A stretch of 64,000 bases of DNA from positions 1 to 64,000 of the forward strand of contig NZ_PSZE01000035.1 of NCBI RefSeq assembly GCF_002933465.1. Direction: 5' to 3'. This DNA is from Nocardia nova (GTDB taxonomy: Bacteria > Actinomycetota > Actinomycetes > Mycobacteriales > Mycobacteriaceae). Within the stretch, counting starts at the first letter, position 1; every line of letters begins with the position of its first letter. A model generated the notes under the pieces. It worked only from the letters and a program-made list of their open reading frames with translations. It was not told the origin of the DNA and ran no database searches. Of this stretch, positions 53,274 through 62,680 are shown one piece after another. A program made the translations under genes and the position numbers.

Positions 53274-54793
53274 CTCGAATTACCTCGTTCTCTCGCATGT
53301 GTCATCGGATAGCTGGGCTCCCAGGCCCGGGTCGTGCGCCACGACGACGCTCCGCGCGCCTCCCGCCGTCCGGCGTCGGTGCTGCGTCGTCGTGCCGAAT
53401 CCGAATCTATCGACCGCCGGGGTATCGCCGCACTCCCACCCCGCGCCTGAGCGGCCCCGCGGGACGTGCCCGCGCCACGCGACCGACCGGATGAGTCCGA
53501 TCGCTTGCGCGCCGGCGGCAATTCCCGCCGTCGCGGGCCGGAGGCCGGGCGGGCCCGGCCCGCGCGGGCGGGTGCATAGGTTTCCGGGATCGGCAGCCGC
53601 AGCAACCGGCTGAACCGCCCGTCCTGCCCGGCCTTCAACGCGGCGATCGCCTCGGGTTCGTGCCGGGCCGCGCTCGCGATCAGGCCGAACATCATCAGCG
53701 TGATCGCCAGCGACGAACCACCGGCCGACACCAGTGGCAACTGCAGGCCCGTGACCGGCAGCAGACCCACCACGTAACCGATGTTGATCAGCGCCTGACC
53801 GGTGATCCAGGTGGTCGCGGCCGCGGTCAGCAGTCGCAGGAACGGATCGGCCGAGCGGCTGGCGATGCGCAGGCCGACGAAGACGAACAGCGCGAAAAGC
53901 CCTAACACCAGGGCACATCCGAGAAATCCGAGTTCCTCGCCGATGATGGCGAAGATGAAGTCGTTGTGCGCGTTGGGCAGATAACTCCACTTGGCCCGGC
54001 TCTGGCCGAGCCCGCGTCCCCAGATCCCGCCGTCGGCGAGGGAGAACAGCGCCTGCCGCGCCTGATAGCCGATGCCCTGCGGATCGTCGCCGGGATTGAA
54101 GAACGCGCGCATGCGATCGGAGCGATAACCCGCCGACAGCGCCAGAATTCCCGCCGCGACCGCCCCCGAGACCGCGATCGTCACGAACAGCCGCACCGGC
54201 AACCCGCCGAACCACAGCAGCGCGACCAGCACCAGGCCGACCGCGATCGTGGTCGACAGGTTCGGTTCCAGCACGATCAGCAGACAGACCAGCAGACCGG
54301 CCGGCACCAGCGGCACCAGGATGTCCTTGTACCCGCTGTGATCGCCGCGGCGGGTTGCCAGCAGGTGGGCACCCCACAGGATCAGGGTGACCTTCACGAT
54401 CTCCGACGGCTGCACCGAGACGAACCCGAGGTCGAACCAGCGCCGCGAACCCTGTACCTGGGAGCCGATTCCCGGGACCAGCACCAGCACCAGCAACAGC
54501 ACCGACACCGCGAACAGCGGGAACGACAGCTGGCGCAGGGCCCGCAACGGAATCCGCAGCGCCACATAGAACAGCGCCGCGCCCAGCGCGGCGAAGAACG
54601 CCTGCTGCACGAACAGCGAATACGCCGAACCACCGTCGGCGTAGGCCTCCACGCTGGACGCCGACAGCACCATCACCAGCCCGAGCACGGTGAGCAGGGT
54701 GGCGATGGTGACGACGAGGTGGAAATCGGCCAGCGGGCGCGCCAGCCAGGCACCGAACCAGGTGCCCATGGGCTTGCGCGCCGGTTTCGTCAC
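53270..54793 (-). CDS. ftsW: SEDS glycosyltransferase FtsW
   Basis: A 507-residue SEDS-family membrane enzyme that polymerises septal glycan together with PbpB. About ten helices are visible. Conserved SEDS sequences are VQPSEIVKVTLILWGAHLLA, AHNDFIFAIIGEELGFLG, and TGLQLPLVSAGGSSLAITLM. The last 130 residues form an unusually long cytoplasmic, basic and Ser/Arg-rich tail (for example SGPRRRELPPARKRSDSSGR), as known for actinobacterial FtsW, which binds FtsZ. The GTG at 54793 has GGGAG upstream and overlaps the murD stop. Confidence 0.96.
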   Translation of the reverse strand: MTKPARKPMGTWFGAWLARPLADFHLVVTIATLLTVLGLVMVLSASSVEAYADGGSAYSLFVQQAFFAALGAALFYVALRIPLRALRQLSFPLFAVSVLLLVLVLVPGIGSQVQGSRRWFDLGFVSVQPSEIVKVTLILWGAHLLATRRGDHSGYKDILVPLVPAGLLVCLLIVLEPNLSTTIAVGLVLVALLWFGGLPVRLFVTIAVSGAVAAGILALSAGYRSDRMRAFFNPGDDPQGIGYQARQALFSLADGGIWGRGLGQSRAKWSYLPNAHNDFIFAIIGEELGFLGCALVLGLFALFVFVGLRIASRSADPFLRLLTAAATTWITGQALINIGYVVGLLPVTGLQLPLVSAGGSSLAITLMMFGLIASAARHEPEAIAALKAGQDGRFSRLLRLPIPETYAPARAGRARPASGPRRRELPPARKRSDSSGRSRGAGTSRGAAQARGGSAAIPRRSIDSDSARRRSTDAGRREARGASSWRTTRAWEPSYPMTHARERGNSR

Positions 54794-56295
54794 TGCTGGC
54801 TCCCGATATCTCTCTCGTCCAGGGCCTGCACCGCCGCCACGAAACTGCGGCCGCGGTGGGTGTAGTCGGCGAACATGTCCAGGGAGGCGGCAGCCGGGGC
54901 GAGCAGGACGGTATCGCCGCGCCCGGCATATCCGGCGGCGATGCGTACCGCGCGGGCCATCACCGCGTCGGCGCCGTCGAGATCGGCGACCAGAGAGGCC
55001 GTGGAGGGTTCCCCGCTCATCTGTGCATCGTCACCCGAACCGAGCTCGACCACCGGGACATCCGGCGCGTGTCGCGCCATTGCCGCCGCGATGATCGGCG
55101 CGTCCTGACCGAAGACCACCGCGGCGACGAGGCGCTCGGCGACCTCCTCGACCAGGTCGTCGATATGGGCGCCCTTGAGCTGACCACCGGCGATCCACAC
55201 CACCTGCGGATGCGCCAGGATCGACGACCGCGCCGCGTGCGGATTGGTCGCCTTGGAATCATCGACGAACCCGACTCCGGCCAGTTCCCGCACGAAGGCG
55301 GCGCGGTGCGGGCCCACCTTGTGCTCGGCCAAGCCCTCCTTGACGAACTGCGGGGCCACGTCGATGGCACGGGTCAGCGCGGCCGCGGCCAGCGCGTCGG
55401 CGACACCCGCGGGTCCGGGCGGGCTGATATCGCCGACCTCGGCCAGGATCGCGGCCTTGGTGAAGGCGCGGTCCAGCAATTTGCCGTCGACCACGCCGAG
55501 TTCGCCGTCGGCCGGCACCCCGATCCGGAAGCCGACGGTGCGGCGCGCCTTGGACTTTCGCGCCAGTGCCGCGGCCACGGCGTCGTCGAGTCCGACCACG
55601 CCGACCCGTCCGGTCAGCGCCCGCGCCTTGGCGGCGGCATAGGCGTCGAGGCCGCCGTGCCAGTCCAGATGATCCTCGGCCACATTCAGCACCACACCGG
55701 CCTCCGGGCGCACCGACGGCGCCCAGTGCAGCTGGAACGACGACAGCTCGACCGCCAGGATCTGCGGACCCGGGGTGCGGCGCAGCGCGTCCAGGATCGG
55801 CAGCCCGATATTGCCGCAGGCGACGCTGGGCAGCCCGGCCGCGCGCAGGATGGCGTGGGTCATCTGAGTGGTGGTGGTCTTGCCGTTGGTTCCGGTGATC
55901 ACCAGCCATTTACGCACCGGACCGTAGAGCCGCGCCTGATCCACCCACCAGGCGAATTCCACATCGCCCCAGACCGGAATGCCCTCGGTGACCGCGGAGG
56001 CCAGCACCGGCGAATCCGGTCGCCAGCCCGGGCTGGTGATGACCAGCGCGAACCGGTCCAGCGCACCGGATTCGAGTAGTTCGGCGCCGGTGGCGGTGTC
56101 GAGGCCGAGTTCGGCGGCCTCGGCCATCGCCTTCTCCCCGGCGTCGGTGACCACGGGACGGGCGCCGATATCGCGCAGCGGCTCGATGAGGGAGCGGCCC
56201 GAGACCCCCCATCCCGCGACGAGAACGTCACGGCCACGCAGAAATTCGAGCATGGGACCCGGTGATCGCAGGGCCCGCGGAGTATGTTCGACCAT
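54790..56295 (-). CDS. murD: UDP-N-acetylmuramoylalanine--D-glutamate ligase
   Basis: MurD adds D-Glu to UDP-MurNAc-L-Ala. The 501-residue protein shows the N-terminal Rossmann-like VLVAGWGVSGRSLIEPL, the P-loop VITGTNGKTTTTQM, the Mur motif VLNVAEDHLDWHGGLDAY, and the C-terminal DSKATNPHAARSSILAHPQVVWIAGG, the MurD signature. It ends with LLAPAAASLDMFADYTHRGRSF. It follows mraY with only 6 bp between and overlaps ftsW by GTGA. All catalytic residues are present. Confidence 0.97.
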   Translation of the reverse strand: MVEHTPRALRSPGPMLEFLRGRDVLVAGWGVSGRSLIEPLRDIGARPVVTDAGEKAMAEAAELGLDTATGAELLESGALDRFALVITSPGWRPDSPVLASAVTEGIPVWGDVEFAWWVDQARLYGPVRKWLVITGTNGKTTTTQMTHAILRAAGLPSVACGNIGLPILDALRRTPGPQILAVELSSFQLHWAPSVRPEAGVVLNVAEDHLDWHGGLDAYAAAKARALTGRVGVVGLDDAVAAALARKSKARRTVGFRIGVPADGELGVVDGKLLDRAFTKAAILAEVGDISPPGPAGVADALAAAALTRAIDVAPQFVKEGLAEHKVGPHRAAFVRELAGVGFVDDSKATNPHAARSSILAHPQVVWIAGGQLKGAHIDDLVEEVAERLVAAVVFGQDAPIIAAAMARHAPDVPVVELGSGDDAQMSGEPSTASLVADLDGADAVMARAVRIAAGYAGRGDTVLLAPAAASLDMFADYTHRGRSFVAAVQALDERDIGSQQ

Positions 56296-56301
56296 CGCTG
56301 C

Positions 56302-57378
56302 TTACCCGACCTGAGAGAGGTATTCGCTGTAGAACAAGCCCAGACCCACCGCCGCCGCGATTCCGGCGAGCAGCCAGAACCGGATGATGACCGTCGTCTC
56401 GGCCCATTTGCTCAGCTCGAAATGGTGATGGAACGGCGCCATCTTGAACAACCGGTTGCGGGTGGTCCGGAACACCGCCACCTGCAGCACCACCGACACG
56501 GTCTCGGCGACGAACAGCGCGCCGATGACGACCATGAGCAGTTCGGTGCGGGTGGTGATCGACAAGCCGGCCAGCAGGCCACCGAGGGCCAGCGAACCGG
56601 TATCGCCCATGAAGATCTTGGCGGGAGCCGCATTCCACCACAGGAATCCGACGCACGCCGCCGCGCCCGCGGCACACACCAGCGCCAGATCCAGCGGATC
56701 GCGCACGTTGTAGCAGCCGGCCTCGGCCTTGAATTCGCAGGCGTGGTAATACTGCCAGAACGTGATGATCACGTAGGCGCCCAGTACCAGGCTCATCGAA
56801 CCCGCGGCCAGGCCGTCCAGGCCGTCGGTCAGATTCACCGCGTTCGACCACGCGACCACGACCAGGCAGACGAACGCCAGGAAGATGATCACGCTCATCG
56901 AGACGGTGTTGATCTCGCGCACGTACGACAGATGCCGGCTGGCCGGGGTGCGTCCGCCGGCGCCGCGAAACTGCAGAGCGAGCACCCCGAAGATCACCGC
57001 GGAACCGAGCTGGCCGATGTACTTACCGGCGGCGGTCAAGCCCAGATTGCGCTGTTTGCGCAGCTTGATGAAGTCGTCGATGAAGCCGACCACGCCCAGC
57101 GCGGTGGCCAGGCCGAGTACCAGCAGGCCCGAGACCGACGGCCCGTCGGCGTGATAGCCGATGCCGATCAGGTGCGAGCCCAGATATCCGGCCCACATGC
57201 CGATCAGGATCGCGACGCCGCCCATGGTCGGAGTGCCGCGCTTGGCCTGATGACTCTCGGGGCCGTCGATGCGGATCTCCTGGCCGAATCCGCGCCGGGC
57301 GAACATGCGGATCAGCAGCGGCGTCAGCAGGATCGATACCGCCAGCGCGATCCCCGCCGCGAACAGAATCTGCCTCAT
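56302..57378 (-). CDS. mraY: Phospho-MurNAc-pentapeptide transferase
   Basis: MraY (MurX) links phospho-MurNAc-pentapeptide to decaprenyl phosphate, forming lipid I in the membrane. The 358-residue protein has ten helices. Active-site segments are VGFIDDFIKLRKQRNLGLTA with the Asp-Asp pair, VNLTDGLDGLAAG with the third essential Asp, and MAPFHHHFELSKW with the His cluster. TPTMGGVAILIG is another signature. The ATG at 57378 overlaps the murF stop (ATGA), and homology starts there (MRQILFAAGIAL); the longer frame to 57435 lies inside murF and is rejected. Confidence 0.97.
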   Translation of the reverse strand: MRQILFAAGIALAVSILLTPLLIRMFARRGFGQEIRIDGPESHQAKRGTPTMGGVAILIGMWAGYLGSHLIGIGYHADGPSVSGLLVLGLATALGVVGFIDDFIKLRKQRNLGLTAAGKYIGQLGSAVIFGVLALQFRGAGGRTPASRHLSYVREINTVSMSVIIFLAFVCLVVVAWSNAVNLTDGLDGLAAGSMSLVLGAYVIITFWQYYHACEFKAEAGCYNVRDPLDLALVCAAGAAACVGFLWWNAAPAKIFMGDTGSLALGGLLAGLSITTRTELLMVVIGALFVAETVSVVLQVAVFRTTRNRLFKMAPFHHHFELSKWAETTVIIRFWLLAGIAAAVGLGLFYSEYLSQVG

Positions 57379-58895
57379 CCAGCTGCCTCCGCGCCCTGCC
57401 CACCCGATGCGAGCACGTGCTGTGCCACCGCCCACAGACCGGCGGAGTTCGACGCTTTGACCAGCACCACATCACCGGCCGCGATCTCGTTGTCCAGCAG
57501 GGCGATCGCGGATTCGATATCGGGTACGAGGATCGATTCCTCGCCCCACGAGCCTTCCATGACCGCGCCCTGGTGCAGCGCGCGGGCCGGACGCCCGGTG
57601 CCGACCACGATCAGCCGGTCGACGTCCAGCCGCACCGCGAGCCGTCCGATGGTGTCGTGTTCGACGACGGATTCCTCGCCCAGTTCAGCCATTTCGCCCA
57701 AGACCGCCCAGCTGCGCCGGCCGCGCGGCGCATCCGGCGTACCGCCGGCGCGCGACATCGACACCAGCGCCTTGAGCGCGGCGCGCATGGAATCCGGATT
57801 GGCGTTGTAGGAGTCGTCGACAACGGTGACCCCGTCGGGCCGGGTCCGCACATCCATCCGGTGCGCCGAACCGACCGTCGCACCGGCCAGGGCCCGGGCC
57901 ACGGTGTCGAGATCCGCACCGCATTCCAGCGCCACGGCGGCCGCGGCCAGCGCGTTCGAGATCTGGTGCTCGCCGTACACCGCCAGATGCACGTCGGCGT
58001 GAGAGCCGTGGGCGTGCAGCGTGAATCGTGCCCGCGCCTCGGTGTCGAGCACGATGTCGGTGGCCCGCACGTCGGCGCCGGACGCCTGACCGAAGGTCAC
58101 CACCCGGGCCCGGGTCCGCGCGGCCATCGCCGCCACCCGCGGGTCGTCGGCGTTGAGCACCGCCACGCCGGTGGGCGGAAGCGCTTCCACCAGTTCGCCT
58201 TTGGCCTGCGCGATGGCGTCACGGCCGCCGAACTCACCCAGGTGGGCGGTGCCGACGTTGAGAACCACACCGATCCGCGGGGGCGCGATATCGGCCAGTG
58301 CCTTGATGTGGCCCGGACCGCGCGCGGACAGTTCCAGCACCAGGAAGCGGGAGTCGGCTCCCGCGCGCAGCGCCGTCCACGGGTGGCCCAGTTCGTTGTT
58401 GAAGGATCCGGGCGGGGCGACCACCGCGCCCAGCGGCGCGAGCACGCGCGCCAGCAGGTCCTTGGTGGAGGTCTTTCCCGCCGAACCGGTCACCCCGACC
58501 ACGTTCAGGCCGGCGGCGGCCAGCCGGTCCACACTCGCCCGCGCCAGTTTCGCCAGCGCCGCCAGCACCGCGGCACCGGAGCCGTCGGTGTCGTGGGCCA
58601 GCACATAGGAACGGTTCGCCGTCGCGCCGGCCGCGGGGGCGAATGGTTCGACCACGATCGCCGGCACGCCGACCGGCCGCGCCGCCAGCACCGCCACCGC
58701 GCCGGAGGCCACGGCCTGGCCGGCGTAGTCGTGCCCGTCGACATGCTCTCCCGGCAGGGCCAGGAACAGGTCGCCGGAATTGATTCGGCGCGAATCGAAT
58801 TCGACCGCACCGGTCACCGTCACCGCGGGATCGCTCACATCGTGCAGCGTGCCGCCGACGATCTCGGCGATCTCCCGCAGAGTCATTTCGATCAT
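57375..58895 (-). CDS. murF: UDP-N-acetylmuramoyl-tripeptide--D-alanyl-D-alanine ligase
   Basis: MurF attaches D-Ala-D-Ala, completing the UDP-MurNAc-pentapeptide. The 506-residue protein shows the N-terminal domain with FDSRRINSGDLFLALPGEHVDGHDY, the P-loop VGVTGSAGKTSTKDLLARVL, NVGTAHLGEFGGRDAIAQAKGEL and the C-terminal VVDDSYNANPDSMRAALKALV signature. The ATG at 58895 overlaps the murE stop by ATGA; an ATG three codons later is equally conserved. It overlaps mraY at its end. Confidence 0.97.
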   Translation of the reverse strand: MIEMTLREIAEIVGGTLHDVSDPAVTVTGAVEFDSRRINSGDLFLALPGEHVDGHDYAGQAVASGAVAVLAARPVGVPAIVVEPFAPAAGATANRSYVLAHDTDGSGAAVLAALAKLARASVDRLAAAGLNVVGVTGSAGKTSTKDLLARVLAPLGAVVAPPGSFNNELGHPWTALRAGADSRFLVLELSARGPGHIKALADIAPPRIGVVLNVGTAHLGEFGGRDAIAQAKGELVEALPPTGVAVLNADDPRVAAMAARTRARVVTFGQASGADVRATDIVLDTEARARFTLHAHGSHADVHLAVYGEHQISNALAAAAVALECGADLDTVARALAGATVGSAHRMDVRTRPDGVTVVDDSYNANPDSMRAALKALVSMSRAGGTPDAPRGRRSWAVLGEMAELGEESVVEHDTIGRLAVRLDVDRLIVVGTGRPARALHQGAVMEGSWGEESILVPDIESAIALLDNEIAAGDVVLVKASNSAGLWAVAQHVLASGGQGAEAAG

Positions 58896-60550
58896 GAAAC
58901 CGTCAGGTCTTTCGTTTTACGTTCCAGGGCCTGTCCCAGCACCTCACGGTCGTCGAACGGATACTTCACACCCGCAATCTCCTGCCCGGTCTCGTGTCCC
59001 TTACCTGCCACCAGCACCACATCCCCCGGCCGTGCCCAATCCACGGCGGCGGCGATGGCGGCGGCCCGATCGCCGATCTCGCGCACCTCACCGCGTTCGG
59101 CCTCGGCGATGCCCAGTGCGCCCGCGCGGATCGCGGCACGGATCTCGGCCGGATCCTCGGTGCGCGGATTGTCGTCGGTGATGACCAGCAGATCCGCGCC
59201 GCGCGCCGCAGTGGCGCCCATCAGCGGCCGCTTACCGGCGTCGCGATCACCACCGGCGCCCACGACCACGGCCAGGCGGCCGCCGGAGTCGCGCAGATGC
59301 CGGCGCAGTGTCGCGATCACCGATTCCACCGCGGCCGGCTTGTGCGCGTAGTCGACGAGGGCGAGGAAATCCTGTCCCGCGTTCACCCGCTGCATCCGGC
59401 CCGGCACATCCACCTCGCCCAGCGCCGCGGCCGCCACCGCCGCGTCGGCACCCGCCGCGGCGCACACCGCGATAGCGAGCAGGCCGTTGGCGATGTTGTA
59501 GCGCCCGGGCAGCCGCAGCCGCGCCGCAATCTCCCCCGCGGGGCCGATCGCCGTGAACTGCTGCCCGCCGTCGGCCAGCGCGGCGGTGCCGGTCACCATC
59601 CACTCCGGCTCGGTCTCCCCGGTCGGGCAGTCCGCGGTCGCCACGGTAACGACCCGGGCGCGCCCGCTCGCCTCCCGTGCCAGCCGCCGGCCCCAGGCGT
59701 CGTCCACGCAGATCACGCAGGTGTCGGCGGCGACCTGTCGCTGCGGCGCGCCCGGATCCGGGACGAACAGCCGCCGCTTGGCGGCGAAGTAGTCCTCGAA
59801 ATCGGCGTGGAAGTCCAGGTGATCCTGCGACAGGTTCGTGAACGCGCCGACGGAGAAGTGCACACCGTCCACGCGGCCCAGTGCCAGCGCGTGGCTGGAC
59901 ACCTCCATCACCACGGCTTGCACACCCTGTTCCACCATCAGCGCGAACATCGCGTGCAGCTGCGGCGCTTCCGGTGTGGTCAGCGCGCTGGGCACCCGGC
60001 GGTACTCCACGGCGCTCGCACCGGCGGCGATCTCCTCCGGGTTCGAATCGACGCGCCGGGCGATCCGCGTCTCGATCGTGCCGATCAGCGCGGTAGACAG
60101 CCCGGCCGCGGTCAGGCCCGCCTCCACCAGATACGAGGTGGTGGTCTTACCCGATGTGCCGGTGATGCCGATGACCTGTAGTCGCCGCGAGGGATGACCG
60201 TAGACCGCCGCCGACAGTTCACCCAGTACCGCGCGCGGATCGTCGTGCACGAGCACTGGCACATCCAGTTCGCCGATCAGCTCCGCCCCCGCGGCGTCGG
60301 TGAACACCGCGACCGCGCCGCGCTCCACGGCGTCGGCGGCGAAGCGCGCGCCGTGGGCCTTGGCACCGGCCAGACCGGCGAACAGATCACCGGGCTGCAC
60401 GGCGTTCGAGCGCTGTTCGATGCCGGTGACTTCGATCCCGGCCGGATCGCCGGAGTTCAGCCGCGCGCCGGTCAGTTCGGCAACGGCCTGCACCGGCGTC
60501 GGCAACGCAACGGCGGGGCGAAGCACCTGCGGGCTGGGCTGCACGGGCAC
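58892..60550 (-). CDS. murE: UDP-N-acetylmuramoyl-L-alanyl-D-glutamate--2,6-diaminopimelate ligase
   Basis: MurE adds meso-diaminopimelate to UDP-MurNAc-dipeptide. The 552-residue protein carries IEQRSNAVQPGDLFAGLAGAKAHGARF, the P-loop VIGITGTSGKTTTSYLVEAGL, TNLSQDHLDFHADFEDYFAAKRRLF and the specificity loop ITDDNPRTEDPAEIRA, where DNPR marks meso-DAP rather than L-Lys use. The conserved carbamylated Lys is in AAKRR. The frame begins at an ATG at 60574, but GAAAGGAG is properly spaced for the GTG at 60550, so this start is chosen. A 207-bp gap separates it from pbpB, without a recognised gene. Confidence 0.97.
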   Translation of the reverse strand: MPVQPSPQVLRPAVALPTPVQAVAELTGARLNSGDPAGIEVTGIEQRSNAVQPGDLFAGLAGAKAHGARFAADAVERGAVAVFTDAAGAELIGELDVPVLVHDDPRAVLGELSAAVYGHPSRRLQVIGITGTSGKTTTSYLVEAGLTAAGLSTALIGTIETRIARRVDSNPEEIAAGASAVEYRRVPSALTTPEAPQLHAMFALMVEQGVQAVVMEVSSHALALGRVDGVHFSVGAFTNLSQDHLDFHADFEDYFAAKRRLFVPDPGAPQRQVAADTCVICVDDAWGRRLAREASGRARVVTVATADCPTGETEPEWMVTGTAALADGGQQFTAIGPAGEIAARLRLPGRYNIANGLLAIAVCAAAGADAAVAAAALGEVDVPGRMQRVNAGQDFLALVDYAHKPAAVESVIATLRRHLRDSGGRLAVVVGAGGDRDAGKRPLMGATAARGADLLVITDDNPRTEDPAEIRAAIRAGALGIAEAERGEVREIGDRAAAIAAAVDWARPGDVVLVAGKGHETGQEIAGVKYPFDDREVLGQALERKTKDLTVS

Positions 60551-60757
60551 CAGGCTCCTTTCGTGGGCGCACATCTGTGCATCGGGTCGAGATTCGGGGT
60601 CGGGGAGTCAGGTTACCTGTGGACGATCGACGGCCACGCAGCGTGGCCGCCTCGCGCGCACCGGCTCCCCCGCCTCACCGCGCCCGCACCCGCCCGTGCG
60701 GCGGGCCGCAGACGGGCACCCACGGTTCCGAAACCGGACATTCGGCCGCGCACACCA

Positions 60758-62680
60758 CTACATCGCCTGGAGCACAAGCTGTTTCGGCGGCACGGTGGAC
60801 GGCGGAATCCGATCGCGCTGCAGCGCCCAGGAGGCGATGCTGTGGAACAGCGGCGCCGCCGACTGCCCACCGCTGCCGTCGGTGCTGCGCACGGGTGCGT
60901 TCAACATGATGCCGATGACGTAGCGCGGATTGTCGGCCGGGGCGATCCCGGCGAAGGTGATCCAGTAACGATCGCTGGAATAGCACTGGCATTTGTCGTC
61001 GATCTGCTGCGCGGTTCCGGTCTTCCCGGCGATCTGGTAACCCTCGATCGCCGCGGGAGCGCCCGTACCCTGCTGATAACCCATCGGATCGCGCTGCACC
61101 ACGGCCTGGAACATCTGCCGCAGCGTCCTCGCGGTCTGCGGGCTCACCACTCGCACGCCGTCCGGCTGCGGTTCGCTGGTGCGGTGCCCGTCGGGGCCGA
61201 TCACGTCCTTGACGATGCGCGGCGGGATCCGCACACCGTCGTTGGCGATAGCCTGGTACATCCCGGTCATCTGCAGCAGCGTCATCGAAAGGCCCTGTCC
61301 GATGGGCAGATTCGCGAACGTCGAACCGGACCACTGGTCGCGCGGGGGCACGATGCCACCGCTCTCACCGGGCAGTCCGACACCGGTGCGCTGTCCCAGG
61401 CCGAAACGCTTGACCATATCCGCGAAGCGGTCTTCACCGACTCGCTGCGCGAGCATCAGCGTGCCCACATTCGACGACTTACCGAAGATGCCGGTGGTGG
61501 TGTAGGGCATCACGCCGTGCGACCACGCGTCGTGCACGACCACGCCGCCCATGTGGATCTCACCGGGAACCTGGTGGATCTCGTCCGGATTGGTCAGGCC
61601 GTACTCGATGGAGGCCGCCGCGGTGATGATCTTGTTCACCGAACCGGGCTCATAGGCATTGGTCACCGACGGATTGCCGATATCGGCCGAGGCCCAGAAC
61701 TTCGGATCCTGCGCCGGATTGAAGGTGTTGTCGTTGGCCATGGCCAGCACCTGGCCGGTGTGGGCGTCCAGTACCACCGCCGAGGCGTCCTGCGCGCCGG
61801 ATTTGTCCTTGGCCTCCTGGACCTGCTGCTGCACGTAGTACTGCAGATCGGAGTCGAGGGTCAGTTCGACATTGGAGCCGTTGACCGCGGGCACCTTGTC
61901 GCGCTCGCTGCCGGGGATGACCGCCCCGTCGGAGCCGCGGTCGTAGGTGTGCGAACCGTCGGTGCCGGCCAGCGTCGCGTCCATCGACGCCTCGAGCCCC
62001 ACCTGGCCGTGTCCGTCCCAGCCGGTCGCGCCCACCACATTGGCCGCCAGCGCGCCGCCCGGATAGACCGGCGTGTCCTGACGTTCGGTCCCCACCTCGG
62101 GGAACTTCTCGGTGATCTCGTCGGCGACCCGGGAGTCGACGTTGTAGGCCAGATAGGTGAACTGGTCGTCGCTGCGCAGTTTGGCGAGCAGATCCGCTTC
62201 GGGGGGCGCGTCCTTGCCCAGCTTCTCGTGGATCGTCTCGGCGATCTCCTCCAGCCGCGTCTCGACCTCGGGCGCCTTGTCGCTCTTCGCCCGCGCATCG
62301 GCCAGATCCTTGCGCACGGCCACCGGCCGGAAGTTGAGCTTCTTGGTCACGACGGTGAACGCGAGCGCGCGGCCGTCGCGATCGAGGATGGCGCCGCGTT
62401 GCGCCCAGTCGGTCTGATGCACCGTGCGCTGGCTGGCCGCCTCGGCCGACAAGCTGGGCGCGGAAAACGTTTGCAGCCAGAGCAATTGCATCGCGACGAC
62501 GAGCAGCGCCACCAGCATGAGGACGCGTCCGACTCCGAACCGCAGCCGCGTGGAGGCATCCGCGGGCGAACCCGCCCGCGGCCGGGGAGCGCGGCGCGGC
62601 CGGGCGGGCGTGGATCGCATACCCGCCCGGCCGCGTCCCGTGGCACCTGCTCCGGTTCTGCCTCCGCCGCGGCCGGTCAT
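60758..62680 (-). CDS. pbpB: Septal class B penicillin-binding protein
   Basis: The 640-residue FtsI-type transpeptidase of the septum. The cytoplasmic N-terminus is basic and Gly/Arg/Pro-rich (residues 1-48), the membrane helix is at about 50-71 (GRVLMLVALLVVAMQLLWLQ). The pedestal domain spans about 90-270, beginning QRGAILDRDGRALAFTV. The transpeptidase domain contains the catalytic Ser347 in YEPGSVNKIITAA (SxxK), SSN in FGKSSNVGTLM and KTG in IAGKTGTAQQIDD. A short Cys-containing KCQCYSSDRYW lies near the end. Beta-lactams should acylate Ser347. No PASTA domain is present. The ATG at 62680 overlaps the ftsL stop. Confidence 0.96.
   Translation of the reverse strand: MTGRGGGRTGAGATGRGRAGMRSTPARPRRAPRPRAGSPADASTRLRFGVGRVLMLVALLVVAMQLLWLQTFSAPSLSAEAASQRTVHQTDWAQRGAILDRDGRALAFTVVTKKLNFRPVAVRKDLADARAKSDKAPEVETRLEEIAETIHEKLGKDAPPEADLLAKLRSDDQFTYLAYNVDSRVADEITEKFPEVGTERQDTPVYPGGALAANVVGATGWDGHGQVGLEASMDATLAGTDGSHTYDRGSDGAVIPGSERDKVPAVNGSNVELTLDSDLQYYVQQQVQEAKDKSGAQDASAVVLDAHTGQVLAMANDNTFNPAQDPKFWASADIGNPSVTNAYEPGSVNKIITAAASIEYGLTNPDEIHQVPGEIHMGGVVVHDAWSHGVMPYTTTGIFGKSSNVGTLMLAQRVGEDRFADMVKRFGLGQRTGVGLPGESGGIVPPRDQWSGSTFANLPIGQGLSMTLLQMTGMYQAIANDGVRIPPRIVKDVIGPDGHRTSEPQPDGVRVVSPQTARTLRQMFQAVVQRDPMGYQQGTGAPAAIEGYQIAGKTGTAQQIDDKCQCYSSDRYWITFAGIAPADNPRYVIGIMLNAPVRSTDGSGGQSAAPLFHSIASWALQRDRIPPSTVPPKQLVLQAM

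Noticed and set aside
56302..57435. Longer mraY frame starting at 57435
   Set aside because: Its first 19 codons lie inside murF and are not conserved; the ATGA overlap at 57378 is the normal start.
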